From: Micromonospora sp. WMMD1102
GTDB taxonomy: Bacteria > Actinomycetota > Actinomycetes > Mycobacteriales > Micromonosporaceae
Assembly: GCF_029626265.1 (NCBI RefSeq)
Contig: NZ_JARUBN010000001.1
Span: 7,133,001 to 7,197,000 of the forward strand
Length of the DNA stretch: 64,000 nucleotides
Direction: 5' to 3'
Of this stretch, positions 53,571 to 62,945 are shown piece after piece. The first letter of the stretch is position 1. Each line of letters begins with the position of its first letter. The translations under genes were made by a program, and so were the position numbers. The notes beneath the pieces are model-generated. The model ran no database searches, was not told where the DNA came from, and worked only from the letters and a program-made list of their open reading frames with translations.

Positions 53571-54887
53571 ATGGGGGTGGCGGAGCCGGGGCGGGTCGGC
53601 CGGGAGGCTGTCGAGGCGGTGTGGCGGATCGAGTCCGCCCGGATCGTCGCCGCGCTCGCCCGGCTGGTCCAGGACGTCGGGCTGGCCGAGGAACTCGCCC
53701 AGGACGCGCTGGTCCTCGCCCTGGAGCAGTGGCCCCGCTCGGGCGTACCGGCGAATCCGGGTGGCTGGCTGATGTCGACCGCCCGGCACCGGGCGGTCGA
53801 CCTGATCCGGCGGCGCAGCGTCTACCAGCGCAAGCTGCGCGAGCTGGGGCGGGAGGTGGAGAGCCGGCCGGACCCGACCGAGGCGGAGCTGGCCGCCGCG
53901 CTGGACTCGGAACGGATCGACGACGACCTGCTCCGGTTGATCTTCACGGCCTGCCATCCGGTGCTGCCCACCGAGGGGCGGGTGGCGTTGACGCTGCGTC
54001 TGCTCGGCGGGCTGCGTACCGACGAGATCGCCCGGGCGTTCCTGGTGCCGGAACCGACGGTCGGGCAGCGGATCACCCGGGCGAAACGTACCCTCGCCGC
54101 GAAGCGCGTACCGTTCGAACTGCCGCCCCGGGCCGAACTGGCCGACCGGCTCGGCTCGGTGCTGGAGGTGGTCTACCTCGTCTTCAACGAGGGCTACTCG
54201 GCGACCGCCGGAGACGACTGGACCCGGCCGGCGCTCTGCGCGGAGGCGCTCCGGCTCGGCCGGATCCTGGCCGGGCTGATGCCGGAGCAGGCCGAGGTGC
54301 ACGGCCTGCTCGCCCTGCTGGAGTTGCAGGCGTCCCGGATCCCGGCCCGGTCCGGCCCGGACGGCGAACCGATCCTGCTGCCCGACCAGGACCGCAGGCG
54401 CTGGGACCGGCTGCTGGTCCGGCGCGGCCTCGCCGCCCTGGACCGGGCCGAGTCGCTGGGCATCGGCCCGTACACCATCCAGGCCGCGATCGCGGCCTGC
54501 CACGCGCGGGCCCGGACCGCCGCCGAGACCGACTGGGTACGCATCGCCGCGCTCTACCGGGTACTCGTGCACGTCTCGCCGTCGCCGGTCGTCGAACTGA
54601 ACCGGGCGGTCGCGGTCGGGCACGCCAGCGGCCCGGCCGACGGGCTGTCCATCGTCGACACCCTGCTCGCCGAGCCCGCCCTGGCCGGCTATCCGCAGCT
54701 ACCCGCCGTCCGGGGCGACCTGCTGGCCCGGCTGGGCCGACACGACGAGGCCCGACGCGAGTTCACCCGGGCCGCCGAACTGACCCGCAACGCCCGGGAA
54801 CGGAGCCTCTTCCTCGACCGCGCAGCCGAGGCGGCTGGCCGACCCGGCGACGCGACCGGCGCGACCGGCGGTCACGTCCCGATGTAG
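53571..54887 (+). CDS. ECF-family RNA polymerase sigma factor (ECF42-like)
   Basis: 438 aa. Sigma2 region (SARIVAALARLVQDVGLAEELAQDALVLALEQWPRSGVPANPGGWLMSTARHRAVDLIRRR), then DDDLLRLIFTACHPVLPTEGRVALTLRLLGGLRTDEIARAFLVPEPTVGQRITRAKRTL (sigma4), and a long C-terminal domain with VYLVFNEGYSA and TPR-like repeats (LGRHDEARREFTRAAEL), typical of ECF42 factors partnered with DGPF proteins. No anti-sigma gene is present. ATG 53571 is the first good start; an earlier in-frame ATG at 53496 lies inside the hairpin and is unlikely. Confidence 0.88.
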   Translation: MGVAEPGRVGREAVEAVWRIESARIVAALARLVQDVGLAEELAQDALVLALEQWPRSGVPANPGGWLMSTARHRAVDLIRRRSVYQRKLRELGREVESRPDPTEAELAAALDSERIDDDLLRLIFTACHPVLPTEGRVALTLRLLGGLRTDEIARAFLVPEPTVGQRITRAKRTLAAKRVPFELPPRAELADRLGSVLEVVYLVFNEGYSATAGDDWTRPALCAEALRLGRILAGLMPEQAEVHGLLALLELQASRIPARSGPDGEPILLPDQDRRRWDRLLVRRGLAALDRAESLGIGPYTIQAAIAACHARARTAAETDWVRIAALYRVLVHVSPSPVVELNRAVAVGHASGPADGLSIVDTLLAEPALAGYPQLPAVRGDLLARLGRHDEARREFTRAAELTRNARERSLFLDRAAEAAGRPGDATGATGGHVPM

Positions 54888-55003
54888 AGCCGGGTCAGAT
54901 CGACAGGTACGACGTCCGGACGCCCGGCCGCCGTCGCCGCCAGCTGGTCGGTGAAGCCCTCGGCGCTGGCGAGCAGCAACCGGACGGCGGAACTGTACTT
55001 CTC
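54872..55003 (-). pseudogene. C-terminal remnant of an ATPase-like gene
   Basis: 43 residues, SSAVRLLLASAEGFTDQLAATA...PDVVPVDLTRLYIG, in a frame that overlaps the end of the sigma gene by 16 bases. It resembles the extreme C-terminus of actinobacterial AAA/restriction-type ATPases (GFT..L.....PDV.LVD..RLY) recalled from other genomes. No start or upstream part remains. Assignment is weak. Confidence 0.35.
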
Positions 55004-55015
55004 ACTCGTGGGCGA

Positions 55016-56023
55016 TCAGTCGAGACCGCCGTACGAGTGCAGGCCCTCGAAGAAGATGTTCACGCCGTACAGGTTCATCTGCATGGTCAGGAAGCCGAGT
55101 ACGGCGATCCAGGTCGCCACCGGACGCTTCACGCTCGGCGTCGCACGGGCGTGCAGGTAACCGGCGTAGACGACCCAGGAGATGAAGGCCCAGATCTCCT
55201 TCGGGTCCCAGCCCCAGTACCGCCCCCAGGCCGCCTCGGCCCAGACCGCGCCGGCCATCACCGCGAAGGTGAAGATCGGGAAGGCGAACGCGTGCAGCCG
55301 GAAGGTCAGCCGCTCCAGCGTGTCGGCGGCCGGCACCCGCGCCCCCAGGCTGTACGGGAAACTCCGCCGGCCCTGGTCGTAGCCGTGCCGGATCAGGTAC
55401 ATCACCGCGGGTACCGCGCCGAGCAGCAGGATGCCGGAGGAGGCCGCGATGGTCGCCACGTGCACCACGAACCAGTACGAGTCGAGCGCCGGCACCAGCG
55501 GCACGATCGGCACGTAGAGCACCAGCCCGGCGACGGCCAGCAGCAGCACCATGGCCAGCGCGACGAAGAGCCCGAGGTGCCGCAGGGTGGGGCGCCGGTA
55601 GAGCAGCACCAGCCAGCCGACCACCCCGACGAAGGTGACCGAGAGCAGGTACTCGTACATGTTGCCCCAGGGCATCCGCTCGGCGGCGATCCCCCGGGTG
55701 ACCAGCACGGCGAGGTGGACCGCGGCGGCCAGCACGGTGAGCGCGACGGCGGCCCGGCCGGCGAGTACCGCCCGGGGCGACCGCGACCCGGCATCGCCCG
55801 GGACCGGCGCCCCGCCGACCGGCGGCGTGGCGACCTTGACCGGGCCGGATCCGCCGGCCACGCCGACCCCGGCGCCGACCAGATCCCGGGCGCGGTCCGG
55901 TCGTGCCGCCGCCCGGCCGATCACACTCCGGCTGCCGAAGGCGTACTCGACCGCGTGGCAGATCATCGCCAGCAGGTAGCCCAGGATCGCGACCACCAGC
56001 AGTTGGTCGGAGAGCGCAGCCAT
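55016..56023 (-). CDS. ccsB: cytochrome c biogenesis protein CcsB (CcsA family)
   Basis: 335 aa. Haem-handling membrane protein of system II cytochrome c maturation. The tryptophan-rich WAEAAWGRYWGWDPKEIWAFISW (WWD domain) and histidines in AMICHAVEY, HVATIAASS and FRLHAFAFP are the family features; about eight membrane helices. An unusual Gly/Pro/Ala cytoplasmic loop of about 45 residues (AGVGVAGGSGPVKVATPPVGGAPVPGD) follows the first helix. ATG at 56023 overlaps the resB stop. Confidence 0.92.
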   Translation of the reverse strand: MAALSDQLLVVAILGYLLAMICHAVEYAFGSRSVIGRAAARPDRARDLVGAGVGVAGGSGPVKVATPPVGGAPVPGDAGSRSPRAVLAGRAAVALTVLAAAVHLAVLVTRGIAAERMPWGNMYEYLLSVTFVGVVGWLVLLYRRPTLRHLGLFVALAMVLLLAVAGLVLYVPIVPLVPALDSYWFVVHVATIAASSGILLLGAVPAVMYLIRHGYDQGRRSFPYSLGARVPAADTLERLTFRLHAFAFPIFTFAVMAGAVWAEAAWGRYWGWDPKEIWAFISWVVYAGYLHARATPSVKRPVATWIAVLGFLTMQMNLYGVNIFFEGLHSYGGLD

Positions 56024-57786
56024 CAGTCGGTCCCCTCTTCCGTCACCCCGTCGGCCCGGGTCCGCCCGTCAGGTCGGGCCTCCCCGGTCCGGACCGCGGC
56101 GACGAGCCGGTCGAACTCGTCGGCGAACCCGGCGTACTCGGTACGCGGCAGGCCACCGACCTGCACCAAACTACTACGCCCCGTCGTGGTCACGCCGGCC
56201 GGTGCCGGGGAACCGTCCTCCGGTGCCGGGGAACCGTCGGCGGCTGGTGCCGGGGTGACCCGGAACCAGACCCGGCGGCGCCGGCCGAAGAGCGACGGCA
56301 TCAGCCCGACCAGCAGCAGTACCGAGCTGACCAGCACGATCCGCTCGCCCGGGTCGGACCGGACCGAGATGGTGACGTACGGGCGGGTGCCGAGGAACTC
56401 CACCGACGTACCGTCGTCGAGCGTCCACTTCTCCCCCGGGCGCAGCAGCTTGGCGTCGCCGACCTGCTGAAGTCGGCCGCTGCTCACCTGGCGCTGGTCG
56501 AGCCGGTAGACCGAGCCCGGCACCCCGGCGTCCAGCCCGAGGTTGCCCCGGTAGGCGAAGAGCATCACCGCCGGGGAACGCTCGGCCGGGTACGTCGAGC
56601 GGACGAACGGCGGCGCGTCCGGCGCGGTCGGGAAGTAGAGCCCCTCGAAGGCGACCTGGAGGTCGGGGTTGCGTGCCCCGGTCGCCGGATCGAGGTTGAC
56701 GTCCGGGAACGCGGCCACACCCTCGCTGGTCAGGTTGCCGTCGATGGTCAGGAACGCGTCGTCGCTCTCCTGCGTCTCGCCGTTGCGGTCGGTGTACCGC
56801 AGGATCGGCGCGTAGCCGTGCCCGAGCAGGTAGACGCTGGCCCCGTCCAGCCGCAGCGGGTCGTTCACCGAGAAACCCGCCCGGTACGGCGCCCGGTCGC
56901 CCTCCTGCACCACGGTCGTCGCCCGGAACGACGACGGCTGCCCGCTGGGCAGGAAGGTCGCCGTGAAGTCGGCCAGTTCGAGGCAGAACGGCGGCAGGTC
57001 GGCGCCGTCCACCCGGTGCCCGAGCTTCGACTCGCTGTACTGCTGGAGGGTGTTGCAGAACGCGTTGTCCGGGCCGGCGACCAGCAGCCGGTTGCCGTGC
57101 CAGCCGTACCAGGAGCCGAGGCCGATGCCGAGCAGCACGCCGATCAGCGAGAGGTGGAACAGCAGGTTGCCGGTCTCCTTGAGATAGCCCTTCTCCGCCG
57201 AGACGGTGTCGCCGCGCACCACCACCCGCCAGCGCCGGGCCCGCAGCACCGCCGCGATCCGGGCCGGCTCGGCGCCGGCTTCGGAGTCGGAGCCGGTGAG
57301 CACGGCGTGCCGGGTCAGCCGGTCCAGCCGCTTCGGCGCGGGCGGCGGTGCGGCGCGCAGCGCGCGTACGTGGTCGCGTAGCCGGGGCACGATGCAGCCG
57401 ACCAGGGAGGTGAACAGCAGCACGTAGATCGCCGAGAACCACGGCGAGGCGTACACGTCGAAGCCGCCGAGCCGGTCCAGCACCGGGAAGAGGTCGGGAT
57501 GCTCGACCGCGTACCGGTTGACGTTCTCGATGTTGATGTTGCGCTGCGGGAGTATCGAGCCGGGGATCGCGGCCAGGGCCAGCAGGAAGAGCAGGATCAG
57601 CGCCGTACGCATGCTGGTGAGCTGCCGCCACGAGTTGCGGAGCAGGGCCAGTGGCGACGGGACCCGGCGTACCCCCGGCGGTGGCGCGTCCCCGGACGGG
57701 CCGGCGGTCGCCGACGGCTCGGCCTCGACCACACCGGCCGGCGCGACAGCCGCACCGGGCGGGGTCTTCCGGTCCGGCTCCGACAT
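56023..57786 (-). CDS. resB: cytochrome c biogenesis protein ResB (Ccs1)
   Basis: 587 aa. ResB/Ccs1 binds CcsB to transport and attach haem. Membrane helices near the N-terminus (ALILLFLLALAAIPGSILPQRNIN; WFSAIYVLLFTSLVGCIVPR) and GNLLFHLSLIGVLLGIGLGSWYG, a large extracytoplasmic domain, and a terminal helix (IVLVSSVLLLVGLMPSLFGRRRR). The N-terminal ~35 residues and the C-terminal ~75 are low complexity. ATG at 57786 overlaps the ccdA stop by one base. The order ccdA-resB-ccsB matches actinobacterial cytochrome c maturation operons. Confidence 0.92.
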   Translation of the reverse strand: MSEPDRKTPPGAAVAPAGVVEAEPSATAGPSGDAPPPGVRRVPSPLALLRNSWRQLTSMRTALILLFLLALAAIPGSILPQRNINIENVNRYAVEHPDLFPVLDRLGGFDVYASPWFSAIYVLLFTSLVGCIVPRLRDHVRALRAAPPPAPKRLDRLTRHAVLTGSDSEAGAEPARIAAVLRARRWRVVVRGDTVSAEKGYLKETGNLLFHLSLIGVLLGIGLGSWYGWHGNRLLVAGPDNAFCNTLQQYSESKLGHRVDGADLPPFCLELADFTATFLPSGQPSSFRATTVVQEGDRAPYRAGFSVNDPLRLDGASVYLLGHGYAPILRYTDRNGETQESDDAFLTIDGNLTSEGVAAFPDVNLDPATGARNPDLQVAFEGLYFPTAPDAPPFVRSTYPAERSPAVMLFAYRGNLGLDAGVPGSVYRLDQRQVSSGRLQQVGDAKLLRPGEKWTLDDGTSVEFLGTRPYVTISVRSDPGERIVLVSSVLLLVGLMPSLFGRRRRVWFRVTPAPAADGSPAPEDGSPAPAGVTTTGRSSLVQVGGLPRTEYAGFADEFDRLVAAVRTGEARPDGRTRADGVTEEGTD

Positions 57787-58703
57787 CAGATGCTCACCTC
57801 GCCGACCCCGAACGTGGTCTGCAACCAGATGACCAGGTCCTGCCAGCCGCCGGTGACCAGCGCCAGCCCGATCGCGATCAGCAGTGCGCCGCCGACCCGG
57901 GTGACCCACCGGCTGTTCCGGCGCACCGCCCGGAACAGCCCGAGCAGTCGGGAAAAGCCGAGCCCGAAGACCACGAACGGCAACCCCAGGCCCAGGCAGT
58001 ACGCGACGGCCAGCAGCGCGGCCCGGTCGGCCTGGCCGCTGGCGGTGCCCATCCCGACCACCGCGCCGAGGGTCGGGCCGACGCACGGGATCCAGGAGAG
58101 CGCGAAGACCGCGCCGAAGACCGGGGCGCCGAGCAGGCCGGCGGCGGGCAGCCGGCGGATCCGGAACTCCCGCTGCGTGCCGGGAACCAGCCCGAGGTAG
58201 GCCAGCCCCAACACCATGATCACGACGCCGATGCCGATCTCCAGCGGCCGCCGCTGCGCGAACAGCGCCTGCCCGACCGCGGTCACCAGCACCGCGGTCA
58301 GGGTGAAGACGGCGGTGAAGCCGGCGATGAAGAGCAGCGTGCCGGCCAGCACCCGTCCGCGTACCGCCCGGGGCGCCCGGACCGCCCGCGCGGCCACCGC
58401 CACCCCGCCCCCGGCCGGCGCCGCACCCGCTCCGCCGCTGCCCGACACTCCGCCTGAACCGCCGCCCGACCCGGCCGAGCCGCCCGGTCCAGTCGAGCCG
58501 GCCGGTCCGCCCGGGGCAGGCTCGGTCCCGGCGGCGCGTCGCTCCAGGTCGCTGCCGGCCAACCCGGTCACGTACGACAGGTAGCCCGGCACCAGCGGCA
58601 GCACGCACGGGGACAGGAAGCTCACCAACCCGGCGAGTACGGCCGCACCGACCGCCAGCAGCACCGGCCCGCTCTCGGCCAGCTCGGCGAAACTCTCGCC
58701 CAT
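57786..58703 (-). CDS. ccdA: thiol-disulfide transporter CcdA
   Basis: 305 aa. Transfers reducing power across the membrane to ResA for apocytochrome c reduction. Catalytic cysteines are in FLSPCVLPLVPGYLSYVTG (TM1) and SWIPCVGPTLG (TM4). About six helices. A Gly/Ser/Ala insert of about 55 residues (SAGSGGGSGGVSGSGGAGAAP) separates TM1 and TM2. ATG 58703 is preferred; a GTG two codons upstream is also in frame. Confidence 0.92.
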   Translation of the reverse strand: MGESFAELAESGPVLLAVGAAVLAGLVSFLSPCVLPLVPGYLSYVTGLAGSDLERRAAGTEPAPGGPAGSTGPGGSAGSGGGSGGVSGSGGAGAAPAGGGVAVAARAVRAPRAVRGRVLAGTLLFIAGFTAVFTLTAVLVTAVGQALFAQRRPLEIGIGVVIMVLGLAYLGLVPGTQREFRIRRLPAAGLLGAPVFGAVFALSWIPCVGPTLGAVVGMGTASGQADRAALLAVAYCLGLGLPFVVFGLGFSRLLGLFRAVRRNSRWVTRVGGALLIAIGLALVTGGWQDLVIWLQTTFGVGEVSI

Positions 58704-58793
58704 CAGCACCGACCGCCGATCGAGCCCGCCCGGCCGCCCATCAGCTTCGGCCCGCCGTCAGCACCGGCCCGGTCACCAGCATCGGCCCGGTCA

Positions 58794-59480
58794 TCAGTTC
58801 GGCCCGCCCGACGACTGCTCGTCGGCCACCCGGCCGACTATCGGCTCCAACCGCTCCCGGGTGACCCCGGCCCGGATCACCACCGCGATCCGGTTCTCCC
58901 GGTCCAGCACGATGGTCGCCGGGATCGAGTTCGGCGGAATGTCGAAGGCCAGCGCCAGCCGGCTCGGCGGGTCGAAGAGGCTCGGATAGCTCACCTGGTA
59001 GGCCGCCTCGAACGCCTTCGCCTTGTCCCGCCCGTCCTGGATGTTGATGCCGAGGAACCGTACGCCCCGGTCCCTGGTCGCCTGGTGGGTGGCCTCCAGG
59101 TCGTCGGCCTCGGCCCGGCAGGGCGCGCACCAGGAGCCCCAGAAGTTGACCACGACCACCTGACCGCGCTCCCGCGCCAGGTCGTACGCCTCGCCGTCCA
59201 GCAGCTCACCGGCGATCTGCGGGGCCGCCGGGCGATGCTCCGGCGCGCACTCGACGATCCCGTCCGACGTCGCGCAGTCGTCCTTCCAGTCGCTCCCGCT
59301 CCCGCTCCCGCCACCGCCGCCCGAGCAGCCGGCCAGGGCCAGCGTCGCGGCGACGGCGAGCAGCACCCCGAGGCCGGCGAGCCGCCCGGTGCCCCGGGAC
59401 CGGCCCGCGCGTCGACGCGCTTCCTCGGCGGGTACGCCGGGGCCGCGCTCCACCCGACCGGCGCGGGGGCGGCTCATCAT
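58794..59480 (-). CDS. resA: thiol-disulfide oxidoreductase ResA (TlpA family lipoprotein)
   Basis: 228 aa. Lipoprotein signal (GVLLAVAATLALAGC). A thioredoxin-fold domain with WCAPC active site (NFWGSWCAPCRAEADDLEA) and the central insert GINIQDGRDKAKAFEAAYQVSYPSLFDP typical of TlpA/ResA. Keeps cytochrome c CxxCH cysteines reduced. ATG 59480 overlaps the phosphatase stop (ATGA). Between its stop and ccdA there is a 90-bp gap with imperfect GGCCCGGTCA repeats, no separate gene. Confidence 0.93.
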   Translation of the reverse strand: MMSRPRAGRVERGPGVPAEEARRRAGRSRGTGRLAGLGVLLAVAATLALAGCSGGGGGSGSGSDWKDDCATSDGIVECAPEHRPAAPQIAGELLDGEAYDLARERGQVVVVNFWGSWCAPCRAEADDLEATHQATRDRGVRFLGINIQDGRDKAKAFEAAYQVSYPSLFDPPSRLALAFDIPPNSIPATIVLDRENRIAVVIRAGVTRERLEPIVGRVADEQSSGGPN

Positions 59481-60127
59481 GCCCCCTTGGCCGTCCGGGC
59501 CGTCGGCGACATGGCGACCAGGTGCGCGGCCGGCTCGGTGTAGCCGATTCCGACGATCTTGGCGCCGTCGAAGTGGAACGAGGTCAGGCTGGCCAGCCCG
59601 CACTGCCGCCGGCGCGGGTCGTGCCAGAGCCGCTTGCGTTCGACGTACCGGCGCAGGGTCCAGATCGGAAGCTGGTGCGAGACGCAGACCGCCTCCCGCC
59701 CCTCGGCGGCGATCCGGGCCGCGTGCAGCGCCGCGAACATCCGCTCCGCGATAAGCGTGTACGCCTCGCCCCAGGACGGGGTCACCGGATCCCGCAGCAC
59801 CCACCAGTTGCGCGGGTCCCGGAACGAGCCGTCGCCCGGCGAGACCCGCTTCCCCTCGAACCAGTTGGCGCTCTCGATCAGCCGCTCGTCCACCCCGACC
59901 GGCAGCCCGAACTGCGCCGCGATCGGGTCCGCGGTCTGCTGGGCCCGCTCCAGCGGACTCGCCACCACGTGCGTGACGTTCCGCTCCGCGAGCGCCTGGG
60001 CGGCGGCCTTCGCCATCTGCACGCCCAACTCGGAGAGACGGTAGCCGGGCAGCCGGCCGTAGAGGATCTTCTCCGGGTTGTACACCTCGCCGTGCCGGAG
60101 CACGTGCACGACAGTTGTGCTGCCCAT
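59477..60127 (-). CDS. histidine phosphatase family protein (phosphoglycerate mutase-like)
   Basis: 216 aa. RHG nucleophile in HVLRHGEVYNPEKILYGRLPGYRLSELG, second histidine in VCVSHQLPIWTLRRYVE, and Glu in SPLERAQQTADP. Conserved in Streptomyces between hemL and resA (SCO4470 type). Substrate unknown; acid-phosphatase rather than true mutase activity is likely. The ATG at 60127 lies 4 bp after the hemL stop, so the two are coupled. It belongs to the hemL-phosphatase-resA-ccdA-resB-ccsB operon. Confidence 0.9.
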   Translation of the reverse strand: MGSTTVVHVLRHGEVYNPEKILYGRLPGYRLSELGVQMAKAAAQALAERNVTHVVASPLERAQQTADPIAAQFGLPVGVDERLIESANWFEGKRVSPGDGSFRDPRNWWVLRDPVTPSWGEAYTLIAERMFAALHAARIAAEGREAVCVSHQLPIWTLRRYVERKRLWHDPRRRQCGLASLTSFHFDGAKIVGIGYTEPAAHLVAMSPTARTAKGA

Positions 60128-60131
60128 CCCG

Positions 60132-61469
60132 CTACCCCCCGTTACCGGCCGCCGCCGCAGCCTTCGCCGCGACCGGCAACACCGCCGCGACCTGCTCCAG
60201 CGCGGCGTCGTCCAGCGCTGTCGACACGAACCACGACTCGAACGAGCTGGGCGGCAGGTAGACGCCGCCGGCCAGCATCGCGTGGAAGAACGCCCGGAAC
60301 GCCGCGACGTCCTGGGTGCGGGCGGTGTCGTAGTCGTACACGTCCGCGTCGGTGAAGAAGACCGAGAACATGTTCCCGGCGTACGAGAGCCGGTGCGGCA
60401 CACCGGCGGCGGCCAGCGCCTCGCCGGCCAGTCTGCCCACGGAAGCGGCCGTCGCGTCCAGCCGCTGATAGGTCGAGGCGTCGGCCAGCCGCAGCGAGGC
60501 CAGCCCGGCCGCCGTGGCCAGCGGGTTACCGGAGAGCGTGCCCGCCTGGTAGACCGGTCCGGCGGGAGCGAGTCGCCCCATCACCTCGGCCCGCCCGCCG
60601 AACGCGGCGGCCGGCAGCCCGCCGCCCATCACCTTGCCGAAGGTGTAGAGGTCGGCGTCGACCGGATCGAGCCCGGCCCAGCCACCCGCCGAGACCCGGA
60701 ACCCGGTCATCACCTCGTCCATGATCAGCAGTGCGCCGTGCGCGTGCGCGATCCGGGCCAGCGCCTGGTTGAACCCGTCCCGGGGCGCCACCACACCCAT
60801 GTTCCCCGGGGCCGCCTCGGTGATCACCGCCGCGATCTCCGACCCCTGCGCCGCGAAGACCGCCTCCACCGCGCCCACGTCGTTGTACGGCAGCACCACC
60901 GTCTCGCCGGCCGCCGCGTCGGTCACTCCCGGCGAGTCGGGCAGCGCGAGCGTGGCCACCCCGGACCCCGCCGAGGCGAGCAGCGCGTCGACGTGCCCGT
61001 GGTAGCAGCCGGCGAACTTGACGATCCGGCTCCGGCCGGTGAACCCCCGGGCCAGCCGGATCGCCGACATGGTCGCCTCGGTCCCCGAGTTGACCAGCCG
61101 TACCTGCTCGACCGGGGTACGCGCGACGATCTCGGCGGCCAACTCGACCTCGGCCCCGGTCGGGGCGCCGAAGCTGGTCCCGCCGGCAGCCGCGGCCTGC
61201 ACCGCCGCCACCACCTCCGGATGGGCGTGCCCGTGGATCAGGGGCCCCCACGAGCAGACCAGGTCGACGTAGCGTCGCCCGTCCACGTCGACCAGCCACG
61301 CCCCCTCGCCCCGGGCCATGAACCGGGGTGTGCCGCCGACGGCCAGGAACGCGCGCACGGGAGAATTCACCCCGCCCGGCACCAGGGTGCGGGCGCGGTC
61401 GAACAGGGCCTGGGAAGCCGGTGCCGCGGCCGGATAGCGACCGGGGCCGGCGGGGTACGTCTCACTCAC
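60132..61469 (-). CDS. hemL: glutamate-1-semialdehyde 2,1-aminomutase HemL
   Basis: 445 aa. Converts glutamate-1-semialdehyde to 5-aminolevulinate, the committed precursor of haem. Class III aminotransferase fold; PLP lysine in [19 protein letters not shown], substrate-loop [29 protein letters not shown] and [12 protein letters not shown] 61469 is the start. It is the first gene of the haem/cytochrome c operon, consistent with synthesis of haem for the maturation proteins encoded downstream. Confidence 0.97.
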   Translation of the reverse strand: MSETYPAGPGRYPAAAPASQALFDRARTLVPGGVNSPVRAFLAVGGTPRFMARGEGAWLVDVDGRRYVDLVCSWGPLIHGHAHPEVVAAVQAAAAGGTSFGAPTGAEVELAAEIVARTPVEQVRLVNSGTEATMSAIRLARGFTGRSRIVKFAGCYHGHVDALLASAGSGVATLALPDSPGVTDAAAGETVVLPYNDVGAVEAVFAAQGSEIAAVITEAAPGNMGVVAPRDGFNQALARIAHAHGALLIMDEVMTGFRVSAGGWAGLDPVDADLYTFGKVMGGGLPAAAFGGRAEVMGRLAPAGPVYQAGTLSGNPLATAAGLASLRLADASTYQRLDATAASVGRLAGEALAAAGVPHRLSYAGNMFSVFFTDADVYDYDTARTQDVAAFRAFFHAMLAGGVYLPPSSFESWFVSTALDDAALEQVAAVLPVAAKAAAAAGNGG

Positions 61470-61691
61470 GGTGCCGCCATTCTGTCAGCGCTGCCTGGAT
61501 GCCCGGCATCCACCCCTCACCCCGTCGCCCACGTCACGTCCAGCCCCCGCACCCGCCCCGCCAACCGGTCCCGCCCGGCAACCGGCCGGACCCTCCCGCC
61601 CACCACTTCCGGCCCGCGACCACCCCCGGCCCGCCATCGCCACACCGGCGGGGCGGACAGCCATCAACAGGCCGGTTCGGTCAGGTCGCGA

Positions 61692-61697
61692 TAGGCT
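61692..61697 (+). promoter_or_regulatory. -10 element TAGGCT for leaderless STAS gene
   Basis: TAGGCT, then 6 nt, then GTG 61704: the leaderless spacing. A weak AGGCTGATCGG could instead be read as a ribosome site. Confidence 0.4.
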
Positions 61698-61703
61698 GAT
61701 CGG

Positions 61704-62039
61704 GTGAACCGGGCGGACCTGACCATCGCCGTGCAGCGCGGCAGCGACGAGGTGACCCTCCTCCTCGCCGGTGAGATCGACATGCTCACCGCCACCAGGT
61801 TGTCCAGCGCCGTGAACGAGATACTCGCCGACGCGCCGTCCCGAATCGTCCTGGATCTGTCGGATGTCACCTTCTGCGACTCGCAGGGTCTCGGCACGCT
61901 TGTCGTGCTCAGCCGCAAGGCGAGCCACTCGCAGAGCCTGCTGATGCTGACCAACGTCGGCGACTTCCTGCTCCGGGTGCTGGACATCACCGGCCTGCGC
62001 TCCGCCCTGATGATCCGCAACGAACAAGCCACCGGCTGA
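61704..62039 (+). CDS. STAS-domain anti-sigma factor antagonist
   Basis: 111 aa of the SpoIIAA/RsbV family: VTLLLAGEIDMLTATRLSSAVNEILADAPSRIVLDLSDVTFCDSQGLGTLVVLSRKA. The serine in DSQGLG is the phosphorylatable residue in such proteins. Probably regulates an anti-sigma factor not encoded in the window. It converges with a response regulator across a gene-free 305 bp. Confidence 0.88.
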   Translation: MNRADLTIAVQRGSDEVTLLLAGEIDMLTATRLSSAVNEILADAPSRIVLDLSDVTFCDSQGLGTLVVLSRKASHSQSLLMLTNVGDFLLRVLDITGLRSALMIRNEQATG

Positions 62040-62076
62040 CCCGAGCAACCGAGCGACCCCGGTGCCCGGCCCCCAC

Positions 62077-62182
62077 CCGGCTGGCCGGGCTCACAGCACA
62101 CACTGCCGCCTGATCCTCACCCGGCGGGCCAGGCACGCAGCGCACACCGCCGCTTGGCCCCGCCCGGCGGGCCAGGCACGCA
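62077..62182. repeat. 43-bp direct repeat units downstream of STAS gene
   Basis: CCGGCGGGCCAGGCACGCA at 62121-62139 and 62164-62182, with a diverged copy at 62077-62095; each repeat is followed by related CACAC/CCGCC sequence, giving a period of about 43-44 bp. No coding potential. Confidence 0.45.
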
Positions 62183-62204
62183 CCCGCCCACCGCCACCAC
62201 GTCA

Positions 62205-62278
62205 GGGGTTGGGGGCCGGATCGCCCGCGTCGGGATCAAGCCTGACCGCCCAGAGCGGGCGATCCGGCCCCCAACCCC
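62205..62278. terminator. perfect 24-bp inverted repeat between convergent genes
   Basis: GGGGTTGGGGGCCGGATCGC... (62205-62228) and its exact reverse complement (62255-62278) with a 26-nt loop. A strong bidirectional terminator or a dispersed palindromic element. The region 62040-62344 contains no gene. Confidence 0.6.
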
Positions 62279-62344
62279 CACCACGACGACGCGCAAGCAA
62301 CCCCAGAACCTCACCAACCCCAGAAACCGGACCCCAGGACCAGT

Positions 62345-62899
62345 TCAGGCCACCGCCCCCCACCGAGCCTGCTCCAACACCCGCACCGCCCGCTCCCGCC
62401 CCGCCGGATCGTCCGACCGCAGCAGCGCCACCGCGTCGTCCACCGCCTCGGTCATCCCCCGCCATTGGTTGTCCCGCTCCCGGACCAGCTCGGACTGCGC
62501 GGCGAGCTGCCGGGTCTTCACCCACAACTCGACGAATACCGAGACCTTCGCCCGCAGTACCCACGGATCGAACGGCTTGGTCAGGTAGTCGACCGCACCG
62601 ACCGCGTAACCCCGCAGGGCGAGTTGGGCGTCCCGGTCGGCGGCGGTGAGGAAGATGATCGGGACGTGCCGGGTACGTTCCCGCCGCTTGATGTGACTGG
62701 CGGTCTCGAAGCCGTCCATCTCGGGCATCTGCGCGTCCAGCAGGATGACCGCGAAGTCCTCGACCAGGAGCTGCTTCAGTGCCGCCTCGCCGCTCTCCAC
62801 CGCGATCGACTGCACCGGCAGCCCCTGGAGGATCGCCTCGAGAGCCATCAGGTTCTCCCGCCGGTCGTCGACCAGCAGCGCTTTGGCCAGCTCACTCAC
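62345..62899 (-). CDS. single-receiver response regulator
   Basis: 184 aa. Receiver domain: ALLVDDRRENLMALEAIL (acidic pair), phosphoacceptor D in VILLDAQMPEMDGFETASHI, T in IIFLTAADRD, K in YLTKPFDPWVL. The C-terminus is a helical extension (KTRQLAAQSELVRERDNQWRGMTEAVDDAVALL) without a DNA-binding or enzymatic output. Such stand-alone receivers connect a sensor kinase with other partners. Encoded 46 bp after the hybrid kinase, on the same strand, so it is likely its partner. Confidence 0.9.
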   Translation of the reverse strand: MSELAKALLVDDRRENLMALEAILQGLPVQSIAVESGEAALKQLLVEDFAVILLDAQMPEMDGFETASHIKRRERTRHVPIIFLTAADRDAQLALRGYAVGAVDYLTKPFDPWVLRAKVSVFVELWVKTRQLAAQSELVRERDNQWRGMTEAVDDAVALLRSDDPAGRERAVRVLEQARWGAVA

Positions 62900-62945
62900 C
62901 GGCTCGTCCCCCGTCCCCGGATCGTTCCCGTACCCAGCCGCGCGC

